Shown: positions 32,527 to 41,936, numbered from the stretch's first letter. The stretch is 49,912 nt of DNA from RGIG4608 sp045651165 (GCA_045651165.1 JAZRRX010000044.1:1-49912); one strand, 5' to 3'. Notes: generated by a model not told the origin, from the sequence alone. Translations and numbers: made by a program.

Positions 32527-33483
32527 TTATTTATTTAAAAATCCTACTTCGTTTGCAAAATCACCTAACGAATTAATGTATTTTTCAGGGTTTTGAGGAA
32601 AAGCAAGACCGTGTCCCGCCCCCTCAATAGTTACCAATTTCTTTGGTGCAGAGCAAGCATTAAAGCATTCCACACTCATTGAATGGGGAACAAAGTCATC
32701 ATTATCTCCGTGAATGAAAATAATAGGAGTTTTTGTTTTTGCAACTGCTTCGACGGGTGTAGTTTCTTCAAGATCAAATCCACCAAATGTTGTAGCACCG
32801 AGTTTAATGAATGGATAGATGATTTTGTGTGGTAACTTCATCTCTTTTACAACTTTGCAAATTATATCCTTTTGAGAGGAATATCCACAATCTGCCATTA
32901 CACAAACAACGTTTTCGGGTAAATCTTCACCTGCTGCCATCATAACGGTTGCCGCACCCATTGAAATTCCGCCTATGATGATAGGACGCTCTTTCCCGAA
33001 TTTTTTTGTAGCAAATTCTATCCAAGAGAGACAATCGCGACGCTCATTTACGCCGAATGAACAAACCTTACCATCACTCATTCCCGCACCTCTTTGGTCG
33101 ATGAGGATGGCGCTTCTGCCAAGAGCAAAGCAACGTTCAACTCCACCTGAAAGGTCACGTTCGGCATTTCCACTATATCCGTGGAAAATAAGCTCAAGAG
33201 GGGAGTTGGGCGAATACTCGTAATAGTAACCCTTGAGGGTCAATCCGTCAAAGGATTTTACTTCAAACAACTCTCGATTCATGGAACGAATATCGTCAGT
33301 CCATTTTTTCATTTGGGGGTAAAATGGTTCATATATCTCACCTGGAGGGAAGTCATATTCGCCATCCTTTAGCACCTTTCTTTTTGGAGTTTTAAACACC
33401 ATTGAAAAGCAAATATAAGAAGCAATCGCAATAATTGCTAATATCAGAAATATTATGCCTGAAATTATAACGGGAACTAACAT
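32527..33483 (-). CDS. Membrane-anchored alpha/beta hydrolase
   Basis: 318 residues. N-terminal transmembrane anchor (~3-28, VIISGIIFLILAIIAIASYIC), then an alpha/beta-hydrolase fold: oxyanion-side IFHGYSGN, nucleophile elbow GGISMGAAT (Ser), Asp in IFIHGDNDDFVP and His in EGAGHGLA. It resembles BAAT/YqkD-type peptidase or lysophospholipase-like hydrolases; substrate unknown. The ATG is preceded by TGGAGAAAATA. It sits just outside the right edge of the island. Confidence 0.85.
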   Translation of the reverse strand: MLVPVIISGIIFLILAIIAIASYICFSMVFKTPKRKVLKDGEYDFPPGEIYEPFYPQMKKWTDDIRSMNRELFEVKSFDGLTLKGYYYEYSPNSPLELIFHGYSGNAERDLSGGVERCFALGRSAILIDQRGAGMSDGKVCSFGVNERRDCLSWIEFATKKFGKERPIIIGGISMGAATVMMAAGEDLPENVVCVMADCGYSSQKDIICKVVKEMKLPHKIIYPFIKLGATTFGGFDLEETTPVEAVAKTKTPIIFIHGDNDDFVPHSMSVECFNACSAPKKLVTIEGAGHGLAFPQNPEKYINSLGDFANEVGFLNK

Positions 33484-33522
33484 ATTATTTTCTCCATTAA
33501 AAGATTAACTGTGTTGAAAGAT

Positions 33523-33551
33523 ATTTTATCACAAATAAATGCAAATAACAA
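33523..33551 (-). promoter_or_regulatory. Probable promoter of the hydrolase gene
   Basis: Minus strand TTGTTA (33551-33546), 17-bp spacer, TAAAAT (33528-33523), 40 nt before the start. Confidence 0.5.
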
Positions 33552-33653
33552 GGGCATTTTATATCTTTTTCTTCAATAATTTCTTTATTAATTTCTATAT
33601 ATATGAACAAATATTTAATTTTTGTTTTTTTATGTCATTTTTTAACTTTTTTC

Positions 33654-33682
33654 TTGCATAACCATTTTTATTGTGATATAAT
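33654..33682 (+). promoter_or_regulatory. Promoter of the ABC exporter operon
   Basis: TTGCAT (33654-33659), 17-bp spacer, TATAAT (33677-33682), 35 nt before the start; GGAGGAG follows. Confidence 0.75.
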
Positions 33683-33717
33683 AAAATTTAGATTTTTTAA
33701 TAAAGGAGGAGATTGCC

Positions 33718-35496
33718 ATGGTATTTGGAAAGTACGTCAATAAGTATTATAAAAAACACTTTTTTGCCTTGCTTATTGGTGTTATTGCGCTTATATCCGT
33801 TGACTATTTTCAGCTTGAGATACCTGAGTTTTACAATTATATTGTATCAGGTCTGAGCAGCAAAAACGGAATGATCGTGATAAATGGCAAAGAGGTAGCA
33901 TTTGATCTTAATTTCTTGCTCGACAAGATCTGTGCTCCGATGATATTTACTATTCTTGTTATCGCGGCGGGAAGATTTTTGTGGAGAGTCTGCATGTTCG
34001 GAACCGCCATTAAGGTTGAAACCGATCTTAGAGAAAGAATGTTTGATCACTGCAAGGATCTTTCACAGGAGTATTATCAAGTAAATAAGGTCGGCAATAT
34101 GATGTCGCTTTTTACAAATGATTTGAGCACTATCAACGAATGCTTCGGTGACGGAACATTGATGCTTGTTGATGCGGTGGCAATGACTGCTCTTGCAATA
34201 TATAAGATGTCGAGGCTTGACCCTCTCCTCACTGTTCTTGCGTTTATTCCTATGATTCTTCTTTTTGCAGTGGGTTCGTTTGTTGGTAAGTATATGACTA
34301 AAAAGTGGGAGCAAAGACAGGAGAAATTTTCTCAGCTTTCAGATTTTACGCAAGAGAACTTTTCTGGAATAGCCGTTATCAAAGCTTTTGTTAAGGAATT
34401 CAAAGAGCTTTGGGCATTCAAAAAGCTCAATAAAGAAAACGAAGATATAAATATTGAATTTACTAAGATATCAACACTCTTGCATATATCCGTAACGTTT
34501 TTCGTGCAGTCAGTTATTTGTATTATTCTCGGATACGGTGGATATCTTGTATATGCGGGTAAGTTTTCAGTTGGTGAGCTTTTGGAATTCAACAGCTATT
34601 TCACATCCATCGTATGGCCCGTTATGGCAATGTCGATGCTTATCGATATGACAAGCCGTGGAAAGGCATCTCTTAAGAGAATTTCAGAGCTTCTTGATGC
34701 TAAGCCCAATGTAACTGACAGCGCAAATGTTGAAAGCATTGATTATATCAAGGGCGATATAGAATTTAGAAATCTTAACTTTATGTATCCTGACGGTGAT
34801 TATAATGTTCTTGAAAACATCAATTTTAAAATCAATGCAGGTGAAAACGTAGGCATCATAGGTAAGACAGGCTCGGGTAAGACCACTATCGTTGATCTTA
34901 TTTTAAGAGTTTATAATGTTCCCGATAACAGCTTATTTATTGACGGAAAGGACGTTAACACAATTCCGATCAAAACTCTTCGTGATTTCTGTGCTTACGT
35001 TCCTCAGGATAATTTCCTTTTCAGTGATACAATTGAAAATAATATTGCATTCTCACGCGATGAATCAAGCTCAGGTGAGGTTGAAAAAGCTGCAAAGCTC
35101 TCCGACGTTCACGAGAATATCGCGGAATTTCCTGCGCAGTATGCAACGATTTTAGGTGAGCGCGGTGTTACGGTTTCGGGTGGACAGAAGCAGAGAATAT
35201 CGATCGCGCGTGCTTTAATGAAGGAAGCTTCAATACTTATTCTTGACGACTCCGTCAGCGCTGTTGACACAAAGACCGAAAAGGTAATTATTGATAACCT
35301 TCGCGAGAACAGACGCGGAAGAACCACTATTCTTATTGCGCACCGTATCTCTACAGTTGAAAAAATGGACAAGATTATATTTGTAGATGAAGGTAAAATA
35401 GTTGCAGTTGGTTCACATAATGAGCTTATAGAGACTTGCCCTGACTATAAGGTTATGGTAGAGCTTCAAAAGCTTGAAGAAGAGAAGGGGGAATGA
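33718..35496 (+). CDS. ABC exporter subunit A with degenerate Walker B
   Basis: 592 residues: fused membrane domain (six helices, ~15-310) and nucleotide-binding domain. Walker A GKTGSGKTTIVDL, canonical signature VSGGQKQRISIARAL, Walker B ILILDDSVSAVD, H-loop IAHRIST. The residue after the Walker B Asp is Asp, where active ATPases have Glu. This marks the degenerate half of a heterodimeric exporter (TM287, BmrC or LmrC-like). It presumably pairs with the next gene, 4 nt away. Substrate (drug, lipid or peptide) is not deducible. Confidence 0.92.
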   Translation: MVFGKYVNKYYKKHFFALLIGVIALISVDYFQLEIPEFYNYIVSGLSSKNGMIVINGKEVAFDLNFLLDKICAPMIFTILVIAAGRFLWRVCMFGTAIKVETDLRERMFDHCKDLSQEYYQVNKVGNMMSLFTNDLSTINECFGDGTLMLVDAVAMTALAIYKMSRLDPLLTVLAFIPMILLFAVGSFVGKYMTKKWEQRQEKFSQLSDFTQENFSGIAVIKAFVKEFKELWAFKKLNKENEDINIEFTKISTLLHISVTFFVQSVICIILGYGGYLVYAGKFSVGELLEFNSYFTSIVWPVMAMSMLIDMTSRGKASLKRISELLDAKPNVTDSANVESIDYIKGDIEFRNLNFMYPDGDYNVLENINFKINAGENVGIIGKTGSGKTTIVDLILRVYNVPDNSLFIDGKDVNTIPIKTLRDFCAYVPQDNFLFSDTIENNIAFSRDESSSGEVEKAAKLSDVHENIAEFPAQYATILGERGVTVSGGQKQRISIARALMKEASILILDDSVSAVDTKTEKVIIDNLRENRRGRTTILIAHRISTVEKMDKIIFVDEGKIVAVGSHNELIETCPDYKVMVELQKLEEEKGE

Positions 35497-35500
35497 GATA

Positions 35501-37387
35501 ATGTACGAATATTTTCCTCTCTTGTTCGTCGGTGGTGTAATAGGATTGTTCAGTATAATCTTCACTATCGCCTATATGACGATTAAAAACAATAAAGAAG
35601 CTATCGGCTTTGACAGAAATATGAAGGACACTGAAATAATGAAGCGTTTGCTCCGTTATGCAAGACCACATATTGGTCAGTTTATCATTGTTGGACTTCT
35701 TATGGTATTCTCGATAGCATACAGTGTAATCTCTCCACGTCTTATGGGATTTATTATAGAATTCCTTCAGACCGATTTTGAGATGAATGAGCTGCTCATG
35801 TATATCATAATCTATGCAGTTATTCTTATAACCTCGCTTGTGTTCCAGTATATTCAGGCGATACTTTTGCAGAGAATAGGTCAAAAGATCCTCTCTGCGC
35901 TCCGTGAGGATGTTTTCACACATATCGAGAGTCTTTCTCACGCGCAGCTTAACCATATGCCCGTTGGTAAGCTTGTAACAAGAGTTACAAACGATACAAA
36001 TGCTATTTCGATGATGTTCACACAGATTTTAACAAATCTTATCAAGAACATTTTCTTGGTTATTGCAATAGTTGTTGCAATGTTTATGCTCAACTATGCA
36101 TTAACTCTTATGGTGCTTTGCTTCGTTCCGTTTATTTTCTATTTTACACTTATATTCAGAAAATTCTCAAGAAGAGCATTCAGACGAGTTAAGGACGGCA
36201 CAACGGATATCAATACCTTCCTTTCCGAAAACCTTTCAGGTATTAAGATCATTCAGATTTTCAATCAGGAGCAGAGAAAAAAGAAAGAGTTTATTGAAAA
36301 GAACAATAAGCTCGGAAAGGCGATGCGCGATCAGATCTTTGTATTTAGCGTATTCCGTCCCATCATATATATGCTCTATGTTTCAAGTCAGCTTTGCCTT
36401 TTCTATTTCGCGGCAAAGGGATATATCAAGGACGTGGGCTTTATGGGGCTTATCATCACGTCAGATGTTCTCGTTTCGTTCTATATGTATATCCAGACAT
36501 TCTTTGATCCTATTCAGAATCTTGCAGATCAGTTTAATAGACTTCAGTCCGCATTTGCTTCTGCAGAGAAGATATTCACAATTATGGATATGAAGCCCGA
36601 GGTCGTTGATACTGACGGCGCTATTGAGCTTGAGCACGTTGAGGGTAATATCGAGTTTAAAAACGTTTGGTTTGCCTATGAGGGCGAAGAATGGGTGCTT
36701 AAGGATGTTTCCTTTAAGATAAAAGCTAAAGATACTGTTGCATTTGTTGGTTCAACAGGTTCTGGTAAGACAACTATTCTTTCACTTATTTGTCGAAACT
36801 ACGATATTCAAAAAGGACAAATCCTTATTGATGGAATTGATATAAGAGATATTAAAATTTCTTCTTTGCGCCGTCATTTTGGTCAGATGCTTCAGGACGT
36901 TTTCCTTTTCTCAGGTACAATTCGTTCAAACATTGTGCTTCGCGAAGAAAGCTTTACAGATGAAGAAATTATGGCTGCATGTAAGTACGTTAACGCCGAC
37001 CATTTCATTGATAAATTGAAAGACGGACTTGATGAAGAGGTAAGAGAAAGAGGAAACAACTTCTCTGCAGGTCAGCGTCAGCTTCTTTCGTTTGCAAGAA
37101 CTATTATTCATAAGCCAAGTGTTATGATTCTTGATGAAGCAACTGCGAATATTGACACTGAAACCGAACTTCTTATTCAAGATTCACTTGAAAAGATGAT
37201 GAATATTGGCACAATGCTTATCGTTGCGCACCGTTTGTCAACAATTCAGCATGCGGATAATATCATTGTTCTTTCCCATGGTGAGATAATAGAGCAGGGT
37301 AATCATTTTGAACTTCTTGCAAAGCGCGGAAGATATTATGATCTTTATATGCTTCAATATCAAAAGGAACAATTAACAAAACAATAA
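35501..37387 (+). CDS. ABC exporter subunit B, catalytic half
   Basis: 628 residues: an extra N-terminal helix (~5-27), six-helix membrane domain and nucleotide-binding domain with Walker A GSTGSGKTTILSL, Walker B VMILDEATANID (catalytic Glu present), H-loop VAHRLST. Its signature is FSAGQRQLLSFA, with Ala in place of the first Gly of SGGQ. This complements subunit A: one intact composite site and one degenerate site. ATG 35501 chosen, 9 nt after AAGGGGG; an earlier ATG at 35474 would overlap subunit A by 23 nt. Confidence 0.92.
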   Translation: MYEYFPLLFVGGVIGLFSIIFTIAYMTIKNNKEAIGFDRNMKDTEIMKRLLRYARPHIGQFIIVGLLMVFSIAYSVISPRLMGFIIEFLQTDFEMNELLMYIIIYAVILITSLVFQYIQAILLQRIGQKILSALREDVFTHIESLSHAQLNHMPVGKLVTRVTNDTNAISMMFTQILTNLIKNIFLVIAIVVAMFMLNYALTLMVLCFVPFIFYFTLIFRKFSRRAFRRVKDGTTDINTFLSENLSGIKIIQIFNQEQRKKKEFIEKNNKLGKAMRDQIFVFSVFRPIIYMLYVSSQLCLFYFAAKGYIKDVGFMGLIITSDVLVSFYMYIQTFFDPIQNLADQFNRLQSAFASAEKIFTIMDMKPEVVDTDGAIELEHVEGNIEFKNVWFAYEGEEWVLKDVSFKIKAKDTVAFVGSTGSGKTTILSLICRNYDIQKGQILIDGIDIRDIKISSLRRHFGQMLQDVFLFSGTIRSNIVLREESFTDEEIMAACKYVNADHFIDKLKDGLDEEVRERGNNFSAGQRQLLSFARTIIHKPSVMILDEATANIDTETELLIQDSLEKMMNIGTMLIVAHRLSTIQHADNIIVLSHGEIIEQGNHFELLAKRGRYYDLYMLQYQKEQLTKQ

Positions 37388-37390
37388 TTT

Positions 37391-37423
37391 AAAGGCGATA
37401 ATCTTTTGATTATCGCCTTTTTT
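37391..37423 (+). terminator. Terminator of the ABC operon
   Basis: AAAGGCGATAATC, loop TTTT, GATTATCGCCTTTTTT. Confidence 0.92.
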
Positions 37424-37426
37424 CGC

Positions 37427-37455
37427 TTGACATAATAAAAAAATAGGTTTATAAT
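37427..37455 (+). promoter_or_regulatory. Sigma-A promoter of the branching enzyme gene
   Basis: TTGACA (37427-37432), 17-bp spacer, TATAAT (37450-37455): full consensus, immediately after the preceding terminator. Confidence 0.88.
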
Positions 37456-37482
37456 AGATACATAATATCCTTGGAGGTAATT

Positions 37483-39462
37483 ATGAGCTATAAGATTTTT
37501 GAATATGACCCTGCGCTAAAGGCATTTGAATCAGACATTAATCTCAGAATGAATAATTATTACAACAAGAAAAGAGAACTTGTTGGTGAAACAGGAAAGC
37601 TTATTGATTTCGCCAATGGACACCATTATTTCGGTTTTCACAAGGTTGAAAACGGATGGATTTATCGTGAATGGGCTCCTGCCGCTCACGAGGTGTATCT
37701 TATGGGGGATTTCAATGGTTGGGATAGATGGTCTCATCGTTTAAATAATCTTGGCAATGGTATTTTTGAAATCTTTATTTGGGGACAAAACACCCTTTGG
37801 GATGATTGTAGAGTAAAAGCAATCATCAAGCATTGGGATAACTATCTTGAAAGAATTCCCTCGTATTGCAAGAGAGTGCTTCAAGACCCTTATAACTATA
37901 CTTGGTCGGGTGCGATTGTGGACGAGCCCGAGTACATTTGGCAGAAGAATAATTTTAAGCCTCAGAAAAAACTTTTTATATATGAAACTCATATCGGCAT
38001 GGCTCAGGAAAGACAGGGAGTTGGTACTTACAACGAGTTTACCGACAACATTCTTCCTCGTGTTAAGGCTGCAGGTTATAATACTATTCAGATAATGGCA
38101 ATTATGGAGCATCCTTACTACGGCTCATTTGGATATCAGGTTTCTAACTTCTTTGCTGTATCCTCAAAGTTTGGTAAATGTAACGATCTTAAGCGTCTTA
38201 TTGATACTGCTCACCAAATGGGAATTGCAGTTCTCCTTGATGTTGTTCACTCACACGCAGTTAGCAATACTGCAGAGGGTATTGCAGAGTTTGACGGTAC
38301 TGTTACACAGTACTTTCATGCAGGTGATAAAGGTAATCATCCGGCGTGGGGAACAAAGCTCTTTAACTATGGCAAGCCCGAGGTTATTCATTTCCTTCTT
38401 TCAAATCTTAAGTTCTGGATGGAAGAATACCACTTTGACGGCTTCCGTTTTGACGGCGTAACGTCAATGCTTTACCATGACCACGGTCTTGGTACTGCAT
38501 TTACTGATTATAGCAAATATTTCTCACTCAATACTGATACTGAAGCAGTTACTTATCTTCAGCTTGCAACCGAGCTTATTTATGAGGTTAATCCTAATGC
38601 AATTACTATTGCAGAGGATATGTCCGCTATGCCCGGTATGTGTTTGCCAATCGCAGATGGTGGTATCGGCTTTGATTATCGTCTTGCTATGGGCTCACCA
38701 GATATGTGGGTAAGACTTGTTAGGGATGTTCGCGATGAGGACTGGAGCATGTGGCACATTTGGTGCGAATTGACAGGTCGTCGCCCTCAAGAAAAATATA
38801 TTGGCTATGCAGAATCCCACGACCAAGCACTCGTCGGTGATAAAACACTTATGTTCCGTCTTTGCGATGCAAAGATGTATACCGATATGGGTAAATGGTC
38901 AAACGATGCAATTATTGAAAGAGGCATGGCACTTCACAAGATGATTCGTCTTGTGACGAATGCTTTGGGTGGTGAAGGTTATCTTAACTTTATGGGTAAC
39001 GAATTCGGTCATCCCGAATGGATTGACTTCCCAAGAGAGGGCAACGGTTGGTCGCATTTCTATTGCCGTCGTCAGTGGAGCATTGCTGATAATCCCGATT
39101 TGAAATATAGTCAGCTTCAGGCATTTGATAGGGAAATGCTCAAACTTGCAAAAGAATATCGCATCTATGAAAAGGAACCTCATTGGTTGCAGATTGATGA
39201 CGATAACAAGGTAATGATGTTTGAAAGAAATGGACTTATCTATGTAATGAACTTCCATCCCACAAATCATCATTGGGGATATTATCTTAAACCTCGTTTC
39301 AATGGTGAATATAAGGTTGTATTCTCAACTGACAGAAACGAATTTGGTGGTTGGGATAGACTTAGTGAAACTCAAGTTTATTCAACAAATGAAAATCGTC
39401 AGTTCCAAATTTATCTTCCTGCAAGAACAGCAGTTTGCTTGAGAAGAGTAATTAAAAAATAA
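37483..39462 (+). CDS. glgB: 1,4-alpha-glucan branching enzyme, eukaryotic-type GH13
   Basis: 659 residues. N-terminal CBM48-like beta domain (YREWAPAAHEVYLMGDFNGWD), GH13 barrel with YETHIGMAQ, MAIMEHPYYGSFGYQVS, LDVVHSHA, nucleophile FDGFRFDGVTSMLYHDHG, acid/base Glu in TIAEDMSAMPG, YAESHDQALVGDKT, and a C-terminal beta domain. The words GVTSMLYHDHG and ESHDQALVGDKT are those of the animal/fungal/plant branching-enzyme subfamily rather than the E. coli GlgB type. It makes alpha-1,6 branches in glycogen. ATG 37483 follows GGAGG. No other glycogen gene is nearby. Confidence 0.95.
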   Translation: MSYKIFEYDPALKAFESDINLRMNNYYNKKRELVGETGKLIDFANGHHYFGFHKVENGWIYREWAPAAHEVYLMGDFNGWDRWSHRLNNLGNGIFEIFIWGQNTLWDDCRVKAIIKHWDNYLERIPSYCKRVLQDPYNYTWSGAIVDEPEYIWQKNNFKPQKKLFIYETHIGMAQERQGVGTYNEFTDNILPRVKAAGYNTIQIMAIMEHPYYGSFGYQVSNFFAVSSKFGKCNDLKRLIDTAHQMGIAVLLDVVHSHAVSNTAEGIAEFDGTVTQYFHAGDKGNHPAWGTKLFNYGKPEVIHFLLSNLKFWMEEYHFDGFRFDGVTSMLYHDHGLGTAFTDYSKYFSLNTDTEAVTYLQLATELIYEVNPNAITIAEDMSAMPGMCLPIADGGIGFDYRLAMGSPDMWVRLVRDVRDEDWSMWHIWCELTGRRPQEKYIGYAESHDQALVGDKTLMFRLCDAKMYTDMGKWSNDAIIERGMALHKMIRLVTNALGGEGYLNFMGNEFGHPEWIDFPREGNGWSHFYCRRQWSIADNPDLKYSQLQAFDREMLKLAKEYRIYEKEPHWLQIDDDNKVMMFERNGLIYVMNFHPTNHHWGYYLKPRFNGEYKVVFSTDRNEFGGWDRLSETQVYSTNENRQFQIYLPARTAVCLRRVIKK

Positions 39463-39487
39463 CCCGACGGAATTTCCGTCGGGTTTT
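39461..39487. terminator. Bidirectional terminator
   Basis: AACCCGACGGAA, loop, TCCGTCGGGTT with T tract, between convergent glgB and the oxidoreductase gene. Confidence 0.9.
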
Positions 39488-39489
39488 TA

Positions 39490-40611
39490 TTATTCTTTCT
39501 TTTCAAATTCTTTTGCAACTTCTTTAAGTAAATCTCTAATTGGAAGATGCTGAGGACATGATTCTTCACACGCGCCACATTCGATGCAAGTTTCGGGTGC
39601 GCCACCGTCTTTTGTGAGTGAACGATAGTAGGAATTATAGTTCCAAGCATTCCAAATCTTTTTGCCGTTCATACAGGTAAAGAGGTCGGGGATTTTAATG
39701 CTCATAGGACAACCGTCAACACAATAACGACAAGCAGTGCATTGAATTGTTCCTTGTTCTTTAACAATTTCAAGAACTTTAGTGATTGCTTCAAGCTCTT
39801 CATTATTAAGTGGCTTAAAGTCTTTCATATATGAGATATTATCGTTCATCATTTCCATATTACCCATACCTGAAAGAACCATAAATATTCCTTCAAAGCT
39901 TGCAGCAAAACGGATTGCATAACTTGCAGGAGTCATATCGCCAAGAGCAGAGAATACCTCTTTTGCTTTGTCGGGAAGGTTAACAAGGTGACCACCTTTA
40001 ACGGGCTCCATAACGATAATTGGCTTGTTGTGCTTTCTGCACACTTCATAGCATTTTCTTGACTCAACCGACGGGTCATCGTAGTCTGCATAGTTGAACT
40101 GAATTTGAACAACGTCAACTTCGGGGTGGTCGCAAAGAATTTTGTCAAGGAATTCTGCATCATCGTGGAAAGAGAATCCAACGTATTTTACCTTGCCCTC
40201 TGCCTTGAGTTGCTGTGCCACTTCATAAGCATTACAGGACTGATATTTAGTATAAAGTCCCTTGTTTTGAGAGTGCATAAGATAAAAGTCAAAATATTCA
40301 ACCCCGCACGCTTCGAGCTGACGCTCAAATGCAGGACGAATATCCGCTTCTGTTTGGAAAAGATGGGGAGAGAGCTTGTCTGTGAGTATGTAGCTTTCTC
40401 TTGGATATCGACTTGTCAAGCACTCCTTAAGAGCAAGTTCACTTTTGCCTTCAAGGTAGCCCTGTGCTGTGTCGAAATAGTTAAAGCCATTATCTAAAAA
40501 GGTATCAATCATTTTTGAAAATTCTACGGTGTCAACTTCATTGTCCTTCATTGGCAATCGCATACAGCCAAATCCAAAATTTTTCTTTACATTAGGAAAG
40601 GGATTATTCAT
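39490..40611 (-). CDS. Aldo/keto reductase with C-terminal 4Fe-4S domain
   Basis: 373 residues. N-terminal AKR barrel: GFGCMRLPM, FNYFDTAQGYLEGKSE (catalytic Asp/Tyr), DFYLMHSQN, KYVGFSFHD, IVMEPVKGG. C-terminal ferredoxin-like region with CTACRYCVDGCP and CIECGACEESCP for two iron-sulfur clusters. Family members are redox enzymes of anaerobes with unassigned substrates. GGAGGTTAAAAT precedes the ATG. Own promoter; divergent from the antiporter. Confidence 0.93.
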   Translation of the reverse strand: MNNPFPNVKKNFGFGCMRLPMKDNEVDTVEFSKMIDTFLDNGFNYFDTAQGYLEGKSELALKECLTSRYPRESYILTDKLSPHLFQTEADIRPAFERQLEACGVEYFDFYLMHSQNKGLYTKYQSCNAYEVAQQLKAEGKVKYVGFSFHDDAEFLDKILCDHPEVDVVQIQFNYADYDDPSVESRKCYEVCRKHNKPIIVMEPVKGGHLVNLPDKAKEVFSALGDMTPASYAIRFAASFEGIFMVLSGMGNMEMMNDNISYMKDFKPLNNEELEAITKVLEIVKEQGTIQCTACRYCVDGCPMSIKIPDLFTCMNGKKIWNAWNYNSYYRSLTKDGGAPETCIECGACEESCPQHLPIRDLLKEVAKEFEKKE

Positions 40612-40639
40612 ATTTTAACCTCCATGAATTGCTACGTTT

Positions 40640-40668
40640 ATTTTAACATAATAAAAATGTTTTGTCAA
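40640..40668 (-). promoter_or_regulatory. Promoter of the aldo/keto reductase gene
   Basis: Minus strand TTGACA (40668-40663), 17-bp spacer, TAAAAT (40645-40640). Confidence 0.75.
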
Positions 40669-40682
40669 TGATAAATACAGTG

Positions 40683-40711
40683 TTGACATTTATCGAAAAA
40701 TGGTATATAAT
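40683..40711 (+). promoter_or_regulatory. Promoter of the cation antiporter gene
   Basis: TTGACA (40683-40688), 17-bp spacer, TATAAT (40706-40711), divergent from the reductase promoter. Confidence 0.85.
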
Positions 40712-40727
40712 TAATAGGTAAAAAATG

Positions 40728-40769
40728 ATAAACAAATGTGAAATTTACGTTTGTTTTTCATTTGTTTAT
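40728..40769 (+). promoter_or_regulatory. 5' leader hairpin of the antiporter gene
   Basis: ATAAACAAATG (40728-40738) and CATTTGTTTAT (40759-40769): perfect 11-bp inverted repeat, 20-nt loop, just after the transcription start. It could be an operator or RNA switch; no match to a known metal riboswitch was recognised. Confidence 0.5.
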
Positions 40770-40800
40770 TGACAATTTTATTTATTAAAGGAGTAAAAAA

Positions 40801-41814
40801 ATGTTTTCATTCATTCCTAACGAGTATTTTCTTTTAGCATTTGGATTTTTATTGCTCATCAAGGGCGGAGACTGGTTTGTTGATGCTGCAAGTAATATCG
40901 CAAAGAGATTCCATCTCCCTGAACTTCTTATTGGTGCAACTGTAGTTTCTATTGGTACAACCTTGCCCGAAGTTATGACATCCGCTATGGGTGCTGCAGC
41001 AGGAAGCGGTGCTGTTGCTTATGGTAATGCCATAGGCTCAATTATTTGTAATACTGCTCTTATCGCAGCTCTTACAATTGCGATAAAGCCTGGCAAAGTA
41101 GATAAAAAGTCTCTTGTTTTCCCCGTAGCTTTCTTCTTTATAACAGCTGTTTTCTATTCATTCAATGCATATGTCTTTGGTAAGTTTGATTTGTGGATGG
41201 GTATTGTTCTTCTTCTCGGATTTGTTGCTTATATGATTATCAACGTAATCAATATGAAGAAGAATCCTCAAGAAGCAGAATCACATGATGAAACAGAGCT
41301 TGAACCTGCTGAAAATAATTCTAAGTTCGGTCTTATAAAGGATATTGGAATTCTTATCGGTGCTGCACTTATAATTGCAGTTGGTGCATACCTTCTTGTT
41401 GAAAGTGCAACAAAGATTGCTCACGACCTCAATGTTCCTGAAACTATCATTTCTCTTACAATTGTTGCTCTTGGCACAAGTCTCCCCGAACTTGTAACAG
41501 CTATTACTGCTCTTGCAAAGGGACATGGTGCGCTTTCTCTTGGAAACATCATTGGTGCTAATATCTTCAATCTTGTTCTTGTTTCAGGTGCGGCAATCGC
41601 TATCAATCCTTTCAAGGTACCTGCTGAGTCAACATTCCTTGGAAACAATGCATCTCTCATATTTGATATTCCCCTTATGTTCGGAGTAATGGCAATTATG
41701 ACTTTACCTCCTCTTTTCAAGGGCAGACTTTACAAATGGCAGGGTGTAGCTCTTCTTGGACTTTACGGTGCATATTGTGTGCTTCAGTTCGTAGTGCTCC
41801 CTAACTTTGCGTAA
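40801..41814 (+). CDS. CaCA-family calcium/sodium antiporter
   Basis: 337-residue ten- to eleven-helix membrane protein with an internal duplication. Each half carries an alpha repeat: GATVVSIGTTLPEVMTSAM with GNAIGSIICNTAL, and SLTIVALGTSLPELVTAITAL with GNIIGANIFNLVL. The acidic cytoplasmic loop between halves (EAESHDETELEPAENN) is typical. It exchanges Ca2+ for Na+ or H+, like YrbG homologues. AAAGGAG precedes the ATG. Confidence 0.94.
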   Translation: MFSFIPNEYFLLAFGFLLLIKGGDWFVDAASNIAKRFHLPELLIGATVVSIGTTLPEVMTSAMGAAAGSGAVAYGNAIGSIICNTALIAALTIAIKPGKVDKKSLVFPVAFFFITAVFYSFNAYVFGKFDLWMGIVLLLGFVAYMIINVINMKKNPQEAESHDETELEPAENNSKFGLIKDIGILIGAALIIAVGAYLLVESATKIAHDLNVPETIISLTIVALGTSLPELVTAITALAKGHGALSLGNIIGANIFNLVLVSGAAIAINPFKVPAESTFLGNNASLIFDIPLMFGVMAIMTLPPLFKGRLYKWQGVALLGLYGAYCVLQFVVLPNFA

Positions 41815-41837
41815 TTAATAAATTGTGTATTTACTAT

Positions 41838-41870
41838 AAAAAGCACTCAAAAATTTTGGGTGCTTTTTTG
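41838..41870 (+). terminator. Terminator of the antiporter gene
   Basis: AAAAAGCACTC, loop, GGGTGCTTTTTT. Confidence 0.85.
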
Positions 41871-41872
41871 TG

Positions 41873-41901
41873 TTGACAAAAATAACATAATGATTTATAA
41901 T
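41873..41901 (+). promoter_or_regulatory. Sigma-A promoter of the CotH gene
   Basis: TTGACA (41873-41878), 17-bp spacer, TATAAT (41896-41901). Confidence 0.85.
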
Positions 41902-41936
41902 TAAAATAGATAAGTTTGCAAAAAAAGGAGCAGCAC

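Noticed and set aside
40728..40800. Manganese (yybP-ykoY) riboswitch before the cation antiporter
   Set aside because: The leader is too short and lacks the two conserved internal loops; only a simple hairpin is present.
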